Assembly: GCF_005405385.1 (NCBI RefSeq)
Contig: NZ_BJDY01000003.1
Span: 310,001-374,000, forward strand
Length of the DNA stretch: 64,000 nt
Source of the DNA: Lactiplantibacillus mudanjiangensis
GTDB taxonomy: Bacteria; Bacillota; Bacilli; Lactobacillales; Lactobacillaceae
Direction of reading: 5' to 3'
The position numbers and the translations under genes are program-made. Positions 7,975 to 16,929 of the stretch are shown here, in pieces. Positions within the stretch are counted from its first letter, which is position 1. Each line of letters begins with the position of its first letter. The notes under the pieces are model-generated. The model searched no databases, was not told the origin of the DNA, and saw nothing but the letters and a program-made list of their open reading frames with translations.

Positions 7975-9936
7975 ATGTCAGCAATCACAGCTGGAATTGT
8001 CGCGCATGTCGATGCCGGCAAGACCACGTTATCCGAAGCGTTACTTTACCGCGCCGGAACGTTACGGCAATTAGGACGAGTGGATAAAGGCGATGCCTTT
8101 TTAGATCCCGATGACTTAGAAAAGCAACGCGGGATTACAATTTTCTCGCATCAAGCCCATTTAAAACTGGAAAATTTGGATTTGACGTTACTTGATACCC
8201 CTGGACACGTTGATTTTGCGGCACAAACGGAACAAGTGCTAAGCGTGTTAGATTACGCGATTCTAGTCGTGTCAGCGACCGATGGGGTTCAAGGCTACAC
8301 GCGCACGCTTTGGCGGCTATTGGCCCACTATCAAGTGCCAACGTTTATCTTTGTGAACAAAATGGATGTCAATGGTGTCGACCAGGCTAAGGTGTTAACC
8401 CAATTCCAAACCGAATTAAGTCCGGGGTGTATTGCCTTTACCGCGCCATTAACTGAATCGGCAATGGAAGCCATTGCGATGCAAGATGACGATGTGTTAG
8501 CACAATACTTAGAAAACGAATCGTTAGACGAAACCACGATTGCCAACCTGATTCAACAACGGGCCGTCTTTCCGTGTTACTTTGGCTCGGCCTTAAAAAT
8601 CGACGGTATCGATGACTTACTGGCCGGGTTACAACAATGGACGCAAACGCCAGCACCCACCGATGACTTTGGGGCTAAGGTCTTTAAAATTTCCTATGAT
8701 GCGGGCGAGCGATTGACGTGGCTACGCCTAACAGGTGGCACGTTAGCGGCGAAAGCCGAACTATTGCCGGAGCAAAAAATCAATCAGATTCGCGTTTACA
8801 ATGGTGCGAAGTATACGATTCAACCGACACTAACTGCCGGAGAAGTTGGGGCAATTCCTAATTTGACGGGAACGTATCCAGGCCAAGGTTTAGGTGTCGT
8901 GCCAGACGACGGTCAGCCGCTAATGCAGCCTGTATTGAATTATACGGTCGATCCCAAAGCCAATGATGTTCATGATTGTTTAACGATTTTTCGGCAACTC
9001 GCCGATGAAGACCCACAATTACATGTGGTTTGGTCAGAAGAGCTGCAAGAAATTCGGTTACAAGTCATGGGGAGTGTTCAGCTAGAAATCTTACAACAAC
9101 GCTTGCAAGATCAGTTTCATTTAGATGTAGGTTTTGGTGAGGGCAGCATTTTATATCAAGAAACGATTACCCAAGCGGTTGAAGGTGTCGGGCATTTTGA
9201 GCCCTTACGGCATTATGCTGAAGTCCATGTTTTACTGCAACCAACGGCGCCGGGAAGTGGGCTGACGTTTGCGGCGGACTGTAATTTAGACGTGTTAGGC
9301 CGTAATTGGCAACATCAGGTGCTGTCTAATTTACAAGCTAAAGTTCAACGAGGGGTGTTGGTTGGCGCACCATTGACTGATGTGCGATTAACCTTAGTCG
9401 GCGGTCGGGCCAGCAACGTGCATTCGGTTGGTGGCGACTTTCGGGAAGCCACGTGGCGCGCGGTGCGCCAAGGGCTAATGATGCTGCGGGAACAACAGAA
9501 GTGTCAGCTACTGGAACCATGGTATCGTTTCCGATTAGTGGTCGGTCAAGACCAAGTTGGGCGTGCGATGACTGATATTCAACGGATGAGTGGCGAATTT
9601 GAGGCGCCCGAAACCAATGCAATGACAGGCATGACTGTTTTAACGGGAACCGCGCCAGTAGCGGAGATGCAAGATTATTCACAGGCTGTGAATGCCTATA
9701 CCCACGGGCAAGGCGAGTTAGAATGTCTGATTGATGGTTATCGGCCGTGCCACAATGCTGAAACAGTGATTACGGCGACTGACTATCAGCCAGTTAGTGA
9801 CCTACCCAATACGCCGGATTCTGTTTTTTGTGCCCATGGTGCCGGCTATCCGGTTCCGTGGGATCAAGTCCCACAGATGGCCCATTGCGATTATCGCTAT
9901 ACAGCCGCTGAGCTGGCTGCTTTAACTGCGGATTAG
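7975..9936 (+). CDS. TetM/TetO-like ribosomal protection GTPase (EF-G paralogue)
   Basis: Encodes 653 residues from the ATG at 7975; the AAAGGAAG ribosome site lies inside the longer TTG-started frame. GTPase motifs are intact: AHVDAGKTT (P-loop), RGIT (switch I), DTPGH (G3) and NKMD (G4). Domains II, III, IV and V of the EF-G fold follow, with GFGEGSILYQETI at the III-IV boundary. The length fits the TetM/TetP class of ribosome-release factors rather than EF-G (about 700). Chromosomal copies occur in lactobacilli, and tetracycline resistance cannot be concluded. The gene is single, with no attenuator-like leader of the tetM kind and no mobile element nearby, suggesting a resident housekeeping paralogue. 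Confidence 0.82.
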   Translation: MSAITAGIVAHVDAGKTTLSEALLYRAGTLRQLGRVDKGDAFLDPDDLEKQRGITIFSHQAHLKLENLDLTLLDTPGHVDFAAQTEQVLSVLDYAILVVSATDGVQGYTRTLWRLLAHYQVPTFIFVNKMDVNGVDQAKVLTQFQTELSPGCIAFTAPLTESAMEAIAMQDDDVLAQYLENESLDETTIANLIQQRAVFPCYFGSALKIDGIDDLLAGLQQWTQTPAPTDDFGAKVFKISYDAGERLTWLRLTGGTLAAKAELLPEQKINQIRVYNGAKYTIQPTLTAGEVGAIPNLTGTYPGQGLGVVPDDGQPLMQPVLNYTVDPKANDVHDCLTIFRQLADEDPQLHVVWSEELQEIRLQVMGSVQLEILQQRLQDQFHLDVGFGEGSILYQETITQAVEGVGHFEPLRHYAEVHVLLQPTAPGSGLTFAADCNLDVLGRNWQHQVLSNLQAKVQRGVLVGAPLTDVRLTLVGGRASNVHSVGGDFREATWRAVRQGLMMLREQQKCQLLEPWYRFRLVVGQDQVGRAMTDIQRMSGEFEAPETNAMTGMTVLTGTAPVAEMQDYSQAVNAYTHGQGELECLIDGYRPCHNAETVITATDYQPVSDLPNTPDSVFCAHGAGYPVPWDQVPQMAHCDYRYTAAELAALTAD

Positions 9937-10015
9937 ATTGCGCTATAATAACTATATTCTGGGCAGTTGCAGGCGATCCCCATGACAAACATTGCCGTTG
10001 ACGAAAGGATTTATC

Positions 10016-10684
10016 ATGCGTATTAATGTGTTGCAACATACCCCAAACGAAGGCCCTGGAATGATCGAAGACTGGGCCAATTTACATGGACATCTGATGT
10101 ACACGTATCATCCGTATCAGTTTGGCACGTTACCGACAGCCGCCGAGACGGATATGTTGGTCATTTTGGGTGGACCGATGAGTCCTAATGATGAGTTGCC
10201 GTGGATTGCCCAAGAACGAGAGTTAATTCGGGTCCTTTTAGCTAAAAAGACGCCGATCTTTGGGGCTTGCTATGGTGCGCAACAAATTGTCAAAGCGTTA
10301 GGATATGCGGTAACTAAAGCGCCGGCCAAAGAAGTGGGTTGGGCGCCGGTCTATCGGCAAACAGCGTTGATTCCAAATTTGCCAACGCAACTTAATGTGT
10401 TGCACTGGCATGAAGAAATGTTCACGGTGCCAGATGACGCGACTTTGCTATTTTCCAGTGATCGCGTGACGAATCAGGGGTTCGTGCTCAATCATCAGGT
10501 GGTCGGGTTACAATTCCACTTTGAACCAAAGGCCAACAATGTGCGCGAAATGGTGGTCAACGATTATCCATATATTGAAGGCTCAGTTTTAGGCCAAAAT
10601 GCGGCCGACATTTTAGCAACACCGGTCCCTGATGAAAATCAAACAACACTATTTAAAATTTTAGATTATATTACCGCTGAATAG
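10016..10684 (+). CDS. Class I glutamine amidotransferase-like protein (GMP synthase subunit-like)
   Basis: Encodes 222 residues from the ATG at 10016, preceded by GAAAGGA. The nucleophile elbow FGACYGAQQI contains the catalytic Cys, and LQFHFEPKANN supplies the His and downstream Glu of the triad; LHWHEEMFTVP matches the family loop. These stand-alone proteins resemble the amidotransferase domain of GMP synthase and often act as glutamine or gamma-glutamyl amidases. No synthetase partner is adjacent. The gene is monocistronic and converges with yaaA across a shared terminator. Confidence 0.82.
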   Translation: MRINVLQHTPNEGPGMIEDWANLHGHLMYTYHPYQFGTLPTAAETDMLVILGGPMSPNDELPWIAQERELIRVLLAKKTPIFGACYGAQQIVKALGYAVTKAPAKEVGWAPVYRQTALIPNLPTQLNVLHWHEEMFTVPDDATLLFSSDRVTNQGFVLNHQVVGLQFHFEPKANNVREMVVNDYPYIEGSVLGQNAADILATPVPDENQTTLFKILDYITAE

Positions 10685-10687
10685 CAC

Positions 10688-10727
10688 AAACGCCGTTAGC
10701 CCAGATTGGGTTAGCGGCGTTTTATTT
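10688..10727. terminator. Bidirectional terminator
   Basis: AAACGCCGTTAGCCCA pairs with TGGGTTAGCGGCGTTT (two G-T pairs) around a short loop, followed by a T-rich tract. It overlaps the last codons of yaaA on the other strand. Confidence 0.85.
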
Positions 10728-11468
10728 TTGATAAATAAAGACTAATTCGGTAGCGGTGGAGCGTTCAGAATCAAACTGATAATCAGGGTGATCGAAGGTC
10801 TTGATTTGATCTAGTTCAGAAACCTGATTTTCAGCTAAGTAGCGGACCATCGCGCCACGCGCCATTTTAGCCAAAGTAGCTTTGACCTTCAAACGACCAG
10901 CTACCAAACTGCCAAACACAATGGTCACAAAGGGCTGTGTGGGTGCTAAATAAGGGGTGATGGCTTTGGCGTATTCTTGTGAGGCTAAGTTAATAATTGG
11001 TTCATCAGGTGTGGCAAGGGCGTCATAGAGACGGGAGGCCCAAAAGTCATACAAGTTAGAATGATCGGCGACGGCTAGTTTAGCTTGCATTTCCAAGCGG
11101 TAAGGCACAATGCCATCGAAGGGACGTAAAATACCATAAAAGCCAGATAAAATGCGCAAGTTAGCTTGAATATAGGCTAAAGCTGGTTCGGTAAAAATAT
11201 CTGGGGCCATGTATTGGTATTGTAATCCGCGATAACTCAAAATGGCAGGGGTTAAGTGGGCATGCAAGTCGAGTTTCTGGAGCCAGTCGTAGTTCGGCTG
11301 CGCCAATTTGTCACTACAATGCCATAATGCTTTAGCCGCTGGATAACTGAGTTGGCGTAATGTGGCTAAAAGCTGTTCCGTCTGGGCTAAGTATTGTGGT
11401 AAAGCTGTATAAGGAAAGTCGTCAGGGGCGACGACCATCTTTTTAGCGGGCGCAATGATGATTTTCAT
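10722..11468 (-). CDS. yaaA: Peroxide stress protein YaaA (DUF328 family)
   Basis: Encodes 248 residues from the ATG at 11468, giving the family N-terminus MKIIIAPAKKM. The longer frame starting at 11507 adds 13 residues with no ribosome site and is not preferred. YaaA proteins bind DNA and limit peroxide damage by lowering free iron. Family blocks include YRGLQYQYM, FYGILRPFDGIVPYRLEM, DFWASRLYDAL, INLASQEYAKA and the C-terminal ARGAMVRYL. It is a single gene, upstream of and divergent from the SDR cassette. Confidence 0.88.
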   Translation of the reverse strand: MKIIIAPAKKMVVAPDDFPYTALPQYLAQTEQLLATLRQLSYPAAKALWHCSDKLAQPNYDWLQKLDLHAHLTPAILSYRGLQYQYMAPDIFTEPALAYIQANLRILSGFYGILRPFDGIVPYRLEMQAKLAVADHSNLYDFWASRLYDALATPDEPIINLASQEYAKAITPYLAPTQPFVTIVFGSLVAGRLKVKATLAKMARGAMVRYLAENQVSELDQIKTFDHPDYQFDSERSTATELVFIYQK

Positions 11469-11626
11469 AGTCAATCTACCGGCTTTCTTCAAACGTGATA
11501 GGTCCATTTTAGCATGGCGGCTGGTTTATTCGGTGAACTTGTGAAATTAAATTCTAATAATCTTTGTGACATTTATACAGTGTGATCCCTATTTTTATGT
11601 AGCTTTTCGCCATTTACCAGTATTTA

Positions 11627-11639
11627 TGTAAGCGCTACA
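11627..11639. promoter_or_regulatory. Possible cre-like (CcpA) palindrome upstream of the SDR operon
   Basis: TGTAAGCGCTACA is a 13-base palindrome one base short of the ideal cre TGTAAGCGCTTACA. It lies about 90 bases before the SDR gene in the 222-bp gap after yaaA. The one-base deletion makes CcpA binding uncertain. Confidence 0.35.
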
Positions 11640-11729
11640 ATGAAGTCGTAAATGCGAATGGTTGTCGACAACCCACATGATTAGATTAAATTGAGTGTTA
11701 ATTCACAATGATGAAGGAGCATATAGATC

Positions 11730-12590
11730 ATGACAGAATTTAAAGATCGGGTAATGTTAATTACGGGTGCGGCTCATGGTTTTGGTCACGTGATCGCCCT
11801 TGGTGGGGCCAAGCGTGGCATGCGGTTAGCGATTGTAGATATTGATGAGGACGCCTTAAAGGCAACCTATGACGAATTAGTGGCAACGGGGGCTGACGTT
11901 GAAATGATCGTGGCCGATGTGACTAAAGAAGCCGATGTTGATGCGATGGTTAAACAAACCATGGCTAAATTCGGCCAGATTGATTTACTCATCAACAACG
12001 CTGGGATCGCCCTACCTGGCCGGATGTGGGAATTACCAAGTCGCGATTGGGAATGGATCATGCATGTTAATGTCATGAGCCAAGTCTACGCGATGCAACA
12101 AGTGATTCCAATTATGATGAAACAAAAGACGCACGCCGATATTTTAAATGTCGCTTCAATTGCTGGGTTAGTTGACACCCCCGGAATGCCCGCTTACCAT
12201 GCTAGCAAGTTTGCCTCCGTTGGGATGACTGAAGCCACGGCTTATGATCTACAGCGTGCCGGTGCGGATATTGACATGCATGTGATGTGTCCAGGCTTTG
12301 TTCAAACGGATCTCTATCACACTGAACAACATCGGCCAGCTCAATATAGTGATCCAAGTGATCCTTATTATCAAAGTGAAGCATTCTTAAAGGGTCAGCA
12401 ATTTGCCAAGTATGTTATTACCAATGGGAAACCAATCGATACGATTGCCGATACCGTATTTGACGCGTTAGCAAATAACCGCTTCTACATTTTGACACAT
12501 CCAGAATTTAATCCGCTGATCTCGGATCGGGTTCATCGGATTGTCAGTGATGGTGCCCCAGATGTTCACGTCATGGATGGGATTATGTAA
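11730..12590 (+). CDS. Short-chain dehydrogenase/reductase (SDR)
   Basis: Encodes 286 residues of the classical SDR type: TGAAHGFGH (TGxxxGxG cofactor loop, 12-20), DIDED after beta 2 (NAD preference), NNAG, and the Ser-Tyr-x3-Lys catalytic set (VASIAG then YHASK). The tail with DTVFDALANNRFYILTHP is typical of larger bacterial SDRs acting on alcohols or ketones. It begins a tight cassette with acetoacetate decarboxylase-like and nitroreductase-like genes (gaps of 31 and 13 bp). The substrate is unknown; reduction of a ketone from the neighbouring decarboxylase is an inference. The ribosome site GAAGGAGC precedes the ATG. Confidence 0.85.
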   Translation: MTEFKDRVMLITGAAHGFGHVIALGGAKRGMRLAIVDIDEDALKATYDELVATGADVEMIVADVTKEADVDAMVKQTMAKFGQIDLLINNAGIALPGRMWELPSRDWEWIMHVNVMSQVYAMQQVIPIMMKQKTHADILNVASIAGLVDTPGMPAYHASKFASVGMTEATAYDLQRAGADIDMHVMCPGFVQTDLYHTEQHRPAQYSDPSDPYYQSEAFLKGQQFAKYVITNGKPIDTIADTVFDALANNRFYILTHPEFNPLISDRVHRIVSDGAPDVHVMDGIM

Positions 12591-12621
12591 GTTATCTTGA
12601 TTGAAAAAGGAGTGTTAAATC

Positions 12622-13467
12622 ATGGGAAGTTATGTCGTTAGCAATGATGATGTTAAAAATTTCTTGAATTTACCAAGTATGAACGATCAAGAAGGGATTG
12701 GCTTTGCTTATGCAACCGATGAAGCGGTTCTTAAAAGCTTAATTCCAGCGCCATTGAAGTTGATGGCACCAGTCGTTTGTGGGTACGTGGTTCACATGGG
12801 CAAGCCAACCTTTGGCGGACCTTACTTGGAGTTGAACCTGTTTGCGATGGTTAGTTATCAAGATAAAATGATGGGCGCTTATCCGATCTCATTATTACTG
12901 CATGGCCCTGGTGCCGAAAACGGGATGATTGCGGGTCGTGAAGGTGCGGGGATTCCTAAGAAGCTCGCAGATATGATTGACTTACGCCGCAATGATAATT
13001 CGGCAACCGCCACAGTAGAACGTCATGGTAAGACGTTATTGAAAGTTGATTGGACTGCTGGTGAATTGAACGATCCGTCAATTATGCAACAATTCGCTGG
13101 GGCATTGGCATTAAACAAAGAAGCTGAAATGAATAGTTTCTTCTACACCTATGATTTGGATCAACATTCAGATGGCTCAAACCACTTTACTAATGTGGAA
13201 TTAGTGGCGACCCAGTTACGGTCCTTAGCTGATCGGGTGGAACCTGGGAACTTATCGATTGAACTACAATCAACCGATGATGATCCATTTGGTGAATTAA
13301 AAGTTTTGAAACCATTGGGGGCTGCTTGGTTCCACTTTGATACCTCGGTGATGTTCAATACATTGAAACTGGAAAAGGTTGACGCCGATAGCACGATGCC
13401 AAAATTATTAACAGGTCGTTATGACCGGGGATTCTTCAATCCTAAAGCCACGTCATATCGGATTTAA
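12622..13467 (+). CDS. Acetoacetate decarboxylase family protein
   Basis: Encodes 281 residues, close to the family length. Acetoacetate decarboxylases use a Schiff-base lysine to decarboxylate beta-keto acids. The Glu-Gly-Ala-Gly-Ile-Pro-Lys-Lys-Leu-Ala segment (residues 107-116) holds the paired Lys113/Lys114 equivalent to the catalytic pair. FGGPYLELNL and the C-terminal GRYDRGFFNPKA are family blocks. AAAGGAG lies before the ATG. Related proteins also act on other keto or enol acids, so acetone formation should not be assumed. It sits second in the SDR-ADC-nitroreductase cassette. Confidence 0.85.
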   Translation: MGSYVVSNDDVKNFLNLPSMNDQEGIGFAYATDEAVLKSLIPAPLKLMAPVVCGYVVHMGKPTFGGPYLELNLFAMVSYQDKMMGAYPISLLLHGPGAENGMIAGREGAGIPKKLADMIDLRRNDNSATATVERHGKTLLKVDWTAGELNDPSIMQQFAGALALNKEAEMNSFFYTYDLDQHSDGSNHFTNVELVATQLRSLADRVEPGNLSIELQSTDDDPFGELKVLKPLGAAWFHFDTSVMFNTLKLEKVDADSTMPKLLTGRYDRGFFNPKATSYRI

Positions 13468-13480
13468 GGAGGAACCTAAC

Positions 13481-14131
13481 ATGTCAGAAGCAACTAAAAC
13501 AATGGTCAATAATGATTTTAGTGATGTCGTTTTCAATCGGCACTCTGTTCGGAAGTTCGATCCAACGGTTAAAATTTCACGAGACGAAATTCAAGCGATG
13601 CTGACAGAAGCTGCTAAAGCCCCATCAGCTTGCAACTTACAATCCTGGCATTTCGTTGTTATTGATACGCCAGAAGCTAAAGAAAAATTCAAAAAGGCAG
13701 TCATGCCATTCAATTATCCGCAAGTTGATAGCGCGTCAGCCATTGTCTTTATCGCTGGTGATACGCAATCACACTTGGTTTATCGGGATGTTTGGAATCA
13801 AGTTTACCAAGCGGGCAACATCACCAAGGAACGGTTAGATCAGATTCTAGGCACCTTCTTACCGTTATATGAAAAGGCAACGCCTGAATTTCTACAACTT
13901 GATGCAACAATGGATTGCTCAATTGTGGGGATGCAACTCTTATTAATGGCTCGGGCGCATGGCTACGATGCCAATGCCTTTTCTGGGATTGATTTTGCCA
14001 ACATGATTCCAACTTTAGGCTTAGACCCTAAGCGTTATGTCCCAGTGATGGGCGTGGCCATTGGGAAGGCCGCGGAAGAACCGTTACACACGGAACGGTA
14101 CGCGACGACCACCCAGACGGAATTTTTATAA
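13481..14131 (+). CDS. Nitroreductase family flavoprotein
   Basis: Encodes 216 residues from the ATG at 13481, 14 bases after the previous stop and behind AAGGAGG. The N-terminal FNRHSVRKFDPTVKIS (Arg-x-Ser-x-Arg, FMN phosphate contact), APSACNLQSWHFVVID and the late PVMGVAIGKA are hallmark blocks of FMN-dependent NAD(P)H nitroreductases. The natural substrate is unknown; in this operon it could reduce an enone or quinone-type intermediate linked to the SDR and decarboxylase. The longer frame from 13421 overlaps the decarboxylase gene and lacks a ribosome site. Confidence 0.87.
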   Translation: MSEATKTMVNNDFSDVVFNRHSVRKFDPTVKISRDEIQAMLTEAAKAPSACNLQSWHFVVIDTPEAKEKFKKAVMPFNYPQVDSASAIVFIAGDTQSHLVYRDVWNQVYQAGNITKERLDQILGTFLPLYEKATPEFLQLDATMDCSIVGMQLLLMARAHGYDANAFSGIDFANMIPTLGLDPKRYVPVMGVAIGKAAEEPLHTERYATTTQTEFL

Positions 14132-14190
14132 ATTTGTAAATTAGTAGCGTCTAGCGATCATTTCGCCAAAACGATTATGGACTACTGATT

Positions 14191-14222
14191 GAAAGCGTTG
14201 CGCACGTTGCAACGCTTTTTTG
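14191..14222 (+). terminator. Terminator of the SDR-ADC-nitroreductase cassette
   Basis: AAAGCGTTGC and GCAACGCTTT form a 10-bp stem with a 7-base loop, followed by a T-run. Confidence 0.85.
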
Positions 14223-14287
14223 GTAGCCTTTACAAGCGCGTAGAAATTCTCTAAAGTAAACAGTGAAGACCAGATGGGGGTGGCAAG

Positions 14288-15838
14288 ATGCAATTACAGC
14301 AACTATTAAACCAACTTAATGCGCAGTTTCCAGTGAGTCACGTGATGCCGAATGTCGGCAATCCTGAAATCACCGAAGCGCAGTTAGATAATCAATCAAT
14401 GCGGCCGTTACCAAGCCAAGTCTTACTGTTAAAACTAGTGGCACCATCGCAAGTACGGCTGAGTTATTATCGTCAAGGCCAGTTATGTGAAGTCGGTCTA
14501 GTCACGTTGGGGGCGATTGTGGCTAATGCGGTTTATACGCAAAATCAGTTATTGAAATTATTGTTTCACTTAGGGCGATTATTGCATCAGCAAGCGACGA
14601 CGTTAACCACGATTAGCCAATTAGCAATGACCGCCATTACGGCCGATTTTGATACAGTTTTGACCAAAACGGTGACCATCTTGCAAAATCCGGTGGCGAT
14701 TATTGATCTTAATGGGCAAATTTTGTCGCGATCCCACACGACCGCTATCGGTGGGGAACAGATTCGAGCCGCGATTGATCAAAATCAAGTGGGAAAATGG
14801 TTACTCGAACATGGTTTTGCGCCAGATAATCCTGATTTTTTAACGCAAATCTATGTTGCGCAGGACAATATCTCGTATGTCCCAATGTTAATTACACCGC
14901 TTGCTAGCCATGATGAGCCGTTGGGTTATTTAGTGATGTCAGCGTTAACCACCCCGTTGAACACGAAGCATGCCTTATTAATTAATGATTTAGGTAAAAT
15001 CATTGCGGGATCTTTAAGCAAAAACCAAATTTTACCGACTGCGACATCACAACGCGACTTGTTATTAAATCGACTGTTAACGGAACGGCGAAGTGCTACA
15101 TTTGAAGATCAGTTTGCTGAACAAAAAGCTGAATTGCCACGATCAATGGTGATGGTGACTTGTGAACCTTTGGCCGGACAGTCGGCATCGGTTTTGCAAC
15201 AACGACTACGCTATTTGTTAACACCGCAATTTAAACAAGTCTTGGTTTCGGTGTACCAGCAACAATGTGTCGCACTGATTACAATCGACTTAGCCGCCTA
15301 CAATCAAGCCACTTTTAAAACGCAGTTGGGCAAAGTAGCCGCGCAAGCCGACTGTCGATTAGTTGTATCGAACTATTATAGCCATCCAGAAGATACGTTT
15401 GCGGCGTATACGGTTTGTCAGCGGACGGCTAAATTGAAAACCGTTCAGCAACAGGTCGTTTTTTGTGAAGATGAATTTTTCAATTTATCGCTTGCCCGCG
15501 TCAACCATTTAGAAATTTTGCCATTCTTTATTAATCCCGCCTTACAGGGGCTAATGGCCTATGATGTCGCCAATCAAACGGATTTGACGCCGACGCTAGA
15601 TGCCTATTTGAAGGCAACGTGTCAGTTAACCCGTACGGCACAGGACTTGTATGTGCATCCGAATACGTTACGCAATCGGTTAAAACAGATCACTAAGATT
15701 ACTGGGTGTGATTTACGTGATGCCGAGACTTGTTTTAAATTAGCGGCGGGATTCAAATTGTATCGGTTTTTAGGTCAAAATCACTATCAACCAACGGCAT
15801 TAGTGCCAGATCATGATGTCCAGCCAGACTCAGAATAG
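14288..15838 (+). CDS. PucR/CdaR-family transcriptional regulator
   Basis: Encodes 516 residues. The C-terminal 60 residues of the regulator domain, with LDAYLKATCQLTRTAQDLY then VHPNTLRNRLKQI, are the PucR-type helix-turn-helix. The middle (about 130-240) resembles a GAF/PAS-like sensor with VAIIDLNGQIL. Such regulators usually activate nearby catabolic genes on sensing a carboxylic acid or purine-like ligand. The gene follows the SDR-ADC-nitroreductase cassette after a terminator and precedes a hydrolase gene with an 11-bp gap, so it likely controls one or both. Confidence 0.8.
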   Translation: MQLQQLLNQLNAQFPVSHVMPNVGNPEITEAQLDNQSMRPLPSQVLLLKLVAPSQVRLSYYRQGQLCEVGLVTLGAIVANAVYTQNQLLKLLFHLGRLLHQQATTLTTISQLAMTAITADFDTVLTKTVTILQNPVAIIDLNGQILSRSHTTAIGGEQIRAAIDQNQVGKWLLEHGFAPDNPDFLTQIYVAQDNISYVPMLITPLASHDEPLGYLVMSALTTPLNTKHALLINDLGKIIAGSLSKNQILPTATSQRDLLLNRLLTERRSATFEDQFAEQKAELPRSMVMVTCEPLAGQSASVLQQRLRYLLTPQFKQVLVSVYQQQCVALITIDLAAYNQATFKTQLGKVAAQADCRLVVSNYYSHPEDTFAAYTVCQRTAKLKTVQQQVVFCEDEFFNLSLARVNHLEILPFFINPALQGLMAYDVANQTDLTPTLDAYLKATCQLTRTAQDLYVHPNTLRNRLKQITKITGCDLRDAETCFKLAAGFKLYRFLGQNHYQPTALVPDHDVQPDSE

Positions 15839-15849
15839 GGGAATTGTGA

Positions 15850-16734
15850 ATGCAAGTTAGAACGGGCTATTTGCCATTTGGACAGTATCAAACGTATTAC
15901 CGAATTGTCGGTGATTTAACTAGTGGGGTCACGCCATTGTTGTTGCTACATGGTGGTCCCGGATCAACCCACAATTATTTTGAAAGCTTTGATCAGTTTG
16001 CTGAACGGGCTGGGCGGCCGCTGGTGATGTATGATCAATTAGGCTGTGGGCAGTCATCAATGCCCACCGATCCGAGCGTCTTTTGTGCCGAAACTTGGGT
16101 CAAAGAACTTCAGAATTTACGAACACAATTGGGATTAACGAAAGTTCATCTGTTAGGTCAATCCTGGGGTGGAATGTTGGCGCTTATCTACCTTTGTGAC
16201 ACGCACCCGAAAGGTGTTCAGAGTTTGATTTTAGCCAGTACGTTGTCATCGGCGGCACTTTGGGCCCAAGAACAGCACCGGTTGATCAATTCATTGTTAC
16301 CCGTTGATCAGGCCGCTATTGCCCAAGCTGAAGCCAGTGGTGATTTTACGCAACCGGCTTATCTTAAAGCCAATGATCACTTTATGCTCCGGCATGCCGC
16401 GGGTCCGATAACGGGGACATCGCCAGAATACTTACGACGTCCAAAACGAGCAGGGACGTTGGCATATCAAACCGCTTGGGGACCGAATGAATATGGACCT
16501 AATGGTAATTTAAAGGCCTATGACTATACGGATAAATTGGCGCAATTAACGTTACCGACGCTCATCACTAGCGGGGTGGATGATCTCTGTACGCCACTGA
16601 TTGCCAAAACGATGGTGGATCACTTACCAAATGCGACTTGGACGTTATTCGCCCATAGTCGGCATATGGCGTTTATTGATGAGTCGGCGGCATATTTTGA
16701 GCGATTGACGACTTGGTTTGCGGATCGAGCTTAA
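15850..16734 (+). CDS. Alpha/beta hydrolase, proline iminopeptidase family
   Basis: Encodes 294 residues. Oxyanion-hole HGGPGS (about 35-40), nucleophile GQSWGG, and the late Asp (SGVDDLCTP) and His (HSRHMAF) make a complete Ser-Asp-His triad; lid residues resemble prolyl aminopeptidases, which remove N-terminal proline from short peptides. The start is 11 bases after the PucR-type gene, with AGGGGAA as ribosome site, so the two are probably co-transcribed. A second gene of the family begins at 63346. Amidase or esterase activity is possible given the PucR neighbour. Confidence 0.83.
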   Translation: MQVRTGYLPFGQYQTYYRIVGDLTSGVTPLLLLHGGPGSTHNYFESFDQFAERAGRPLVMYDQLGCGQSSMPTDPSVFCAETWVKELQNLRTQLGLTKVHLLGQSWGGMLALIYLCDTHPKGVQSLILASTLSSAALWAQEQHRLINSLLPVDQAAIAQAEASGDFTQPAYLKANDHFMLRHAAGPITGTSPEYLRRPKRAGTLAYQTAWGPNEYGPNGNLKAYDYTDKLAQLTLPTLITSGVDDLCTPLIAKTMVDHLPNATWTLFAHSRHMAFIDESAAYFERLTTWFADRA

Positions 16735-16742
16735 AAAAGGCG

Positions 16743-16885
16743 ATAAAAAAAGACATTTCCGCGTTCTACTCGGAAATGTCGTGGTAAGGTGCGGCGACCT
16801 TCTGAATGCTTGCGCACCGATCGCGTACCCTTACCATGGTTTGGCACCAGACTTAGTGTCGCATAGCTGGCCTATGAAAGTCAAT
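16743..16885 (-). ncRNA. Candidate structured small RNA with its own terminator (minus strand)
   Basis: Read on the minus strand the stretch ends in a perfect 10-bp hairpin (arms 16771-16780 and 16752-16761) followed by seven T, a classical terminator with no minus-strand gene in front of it. Before it lie a TGGTAAGG / CCTTACCA stem, an internal GGTGCG / CGCACC stem, and a CATAG / CTATG hairpin near the 5' end. No open frame of useful length is present. I do not recognise the family; it lacks the signal recognition particle GGAAGCAGCC core and any T-box sequence. The plus strand can form the same stems, so the strand is inferred from the terminator. Confidence 0.5.
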
Positions 16886-16927
16886 TAAAAAACCTGATTT
16901 AAGCGTGGGCTTAGATCAGGTTTTTTT
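16886..16927. terminator. Bidirectional terminator
   Basis: AACCTGATTTAAG pairs with CTTAGATCAGGTT (one G-T) with A-run before and T-run after. It ends the minus-strand secreted-protein gene and any plus-strand read-through. Confidence 0.85.
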
Positions 16928-16929
16928 AG

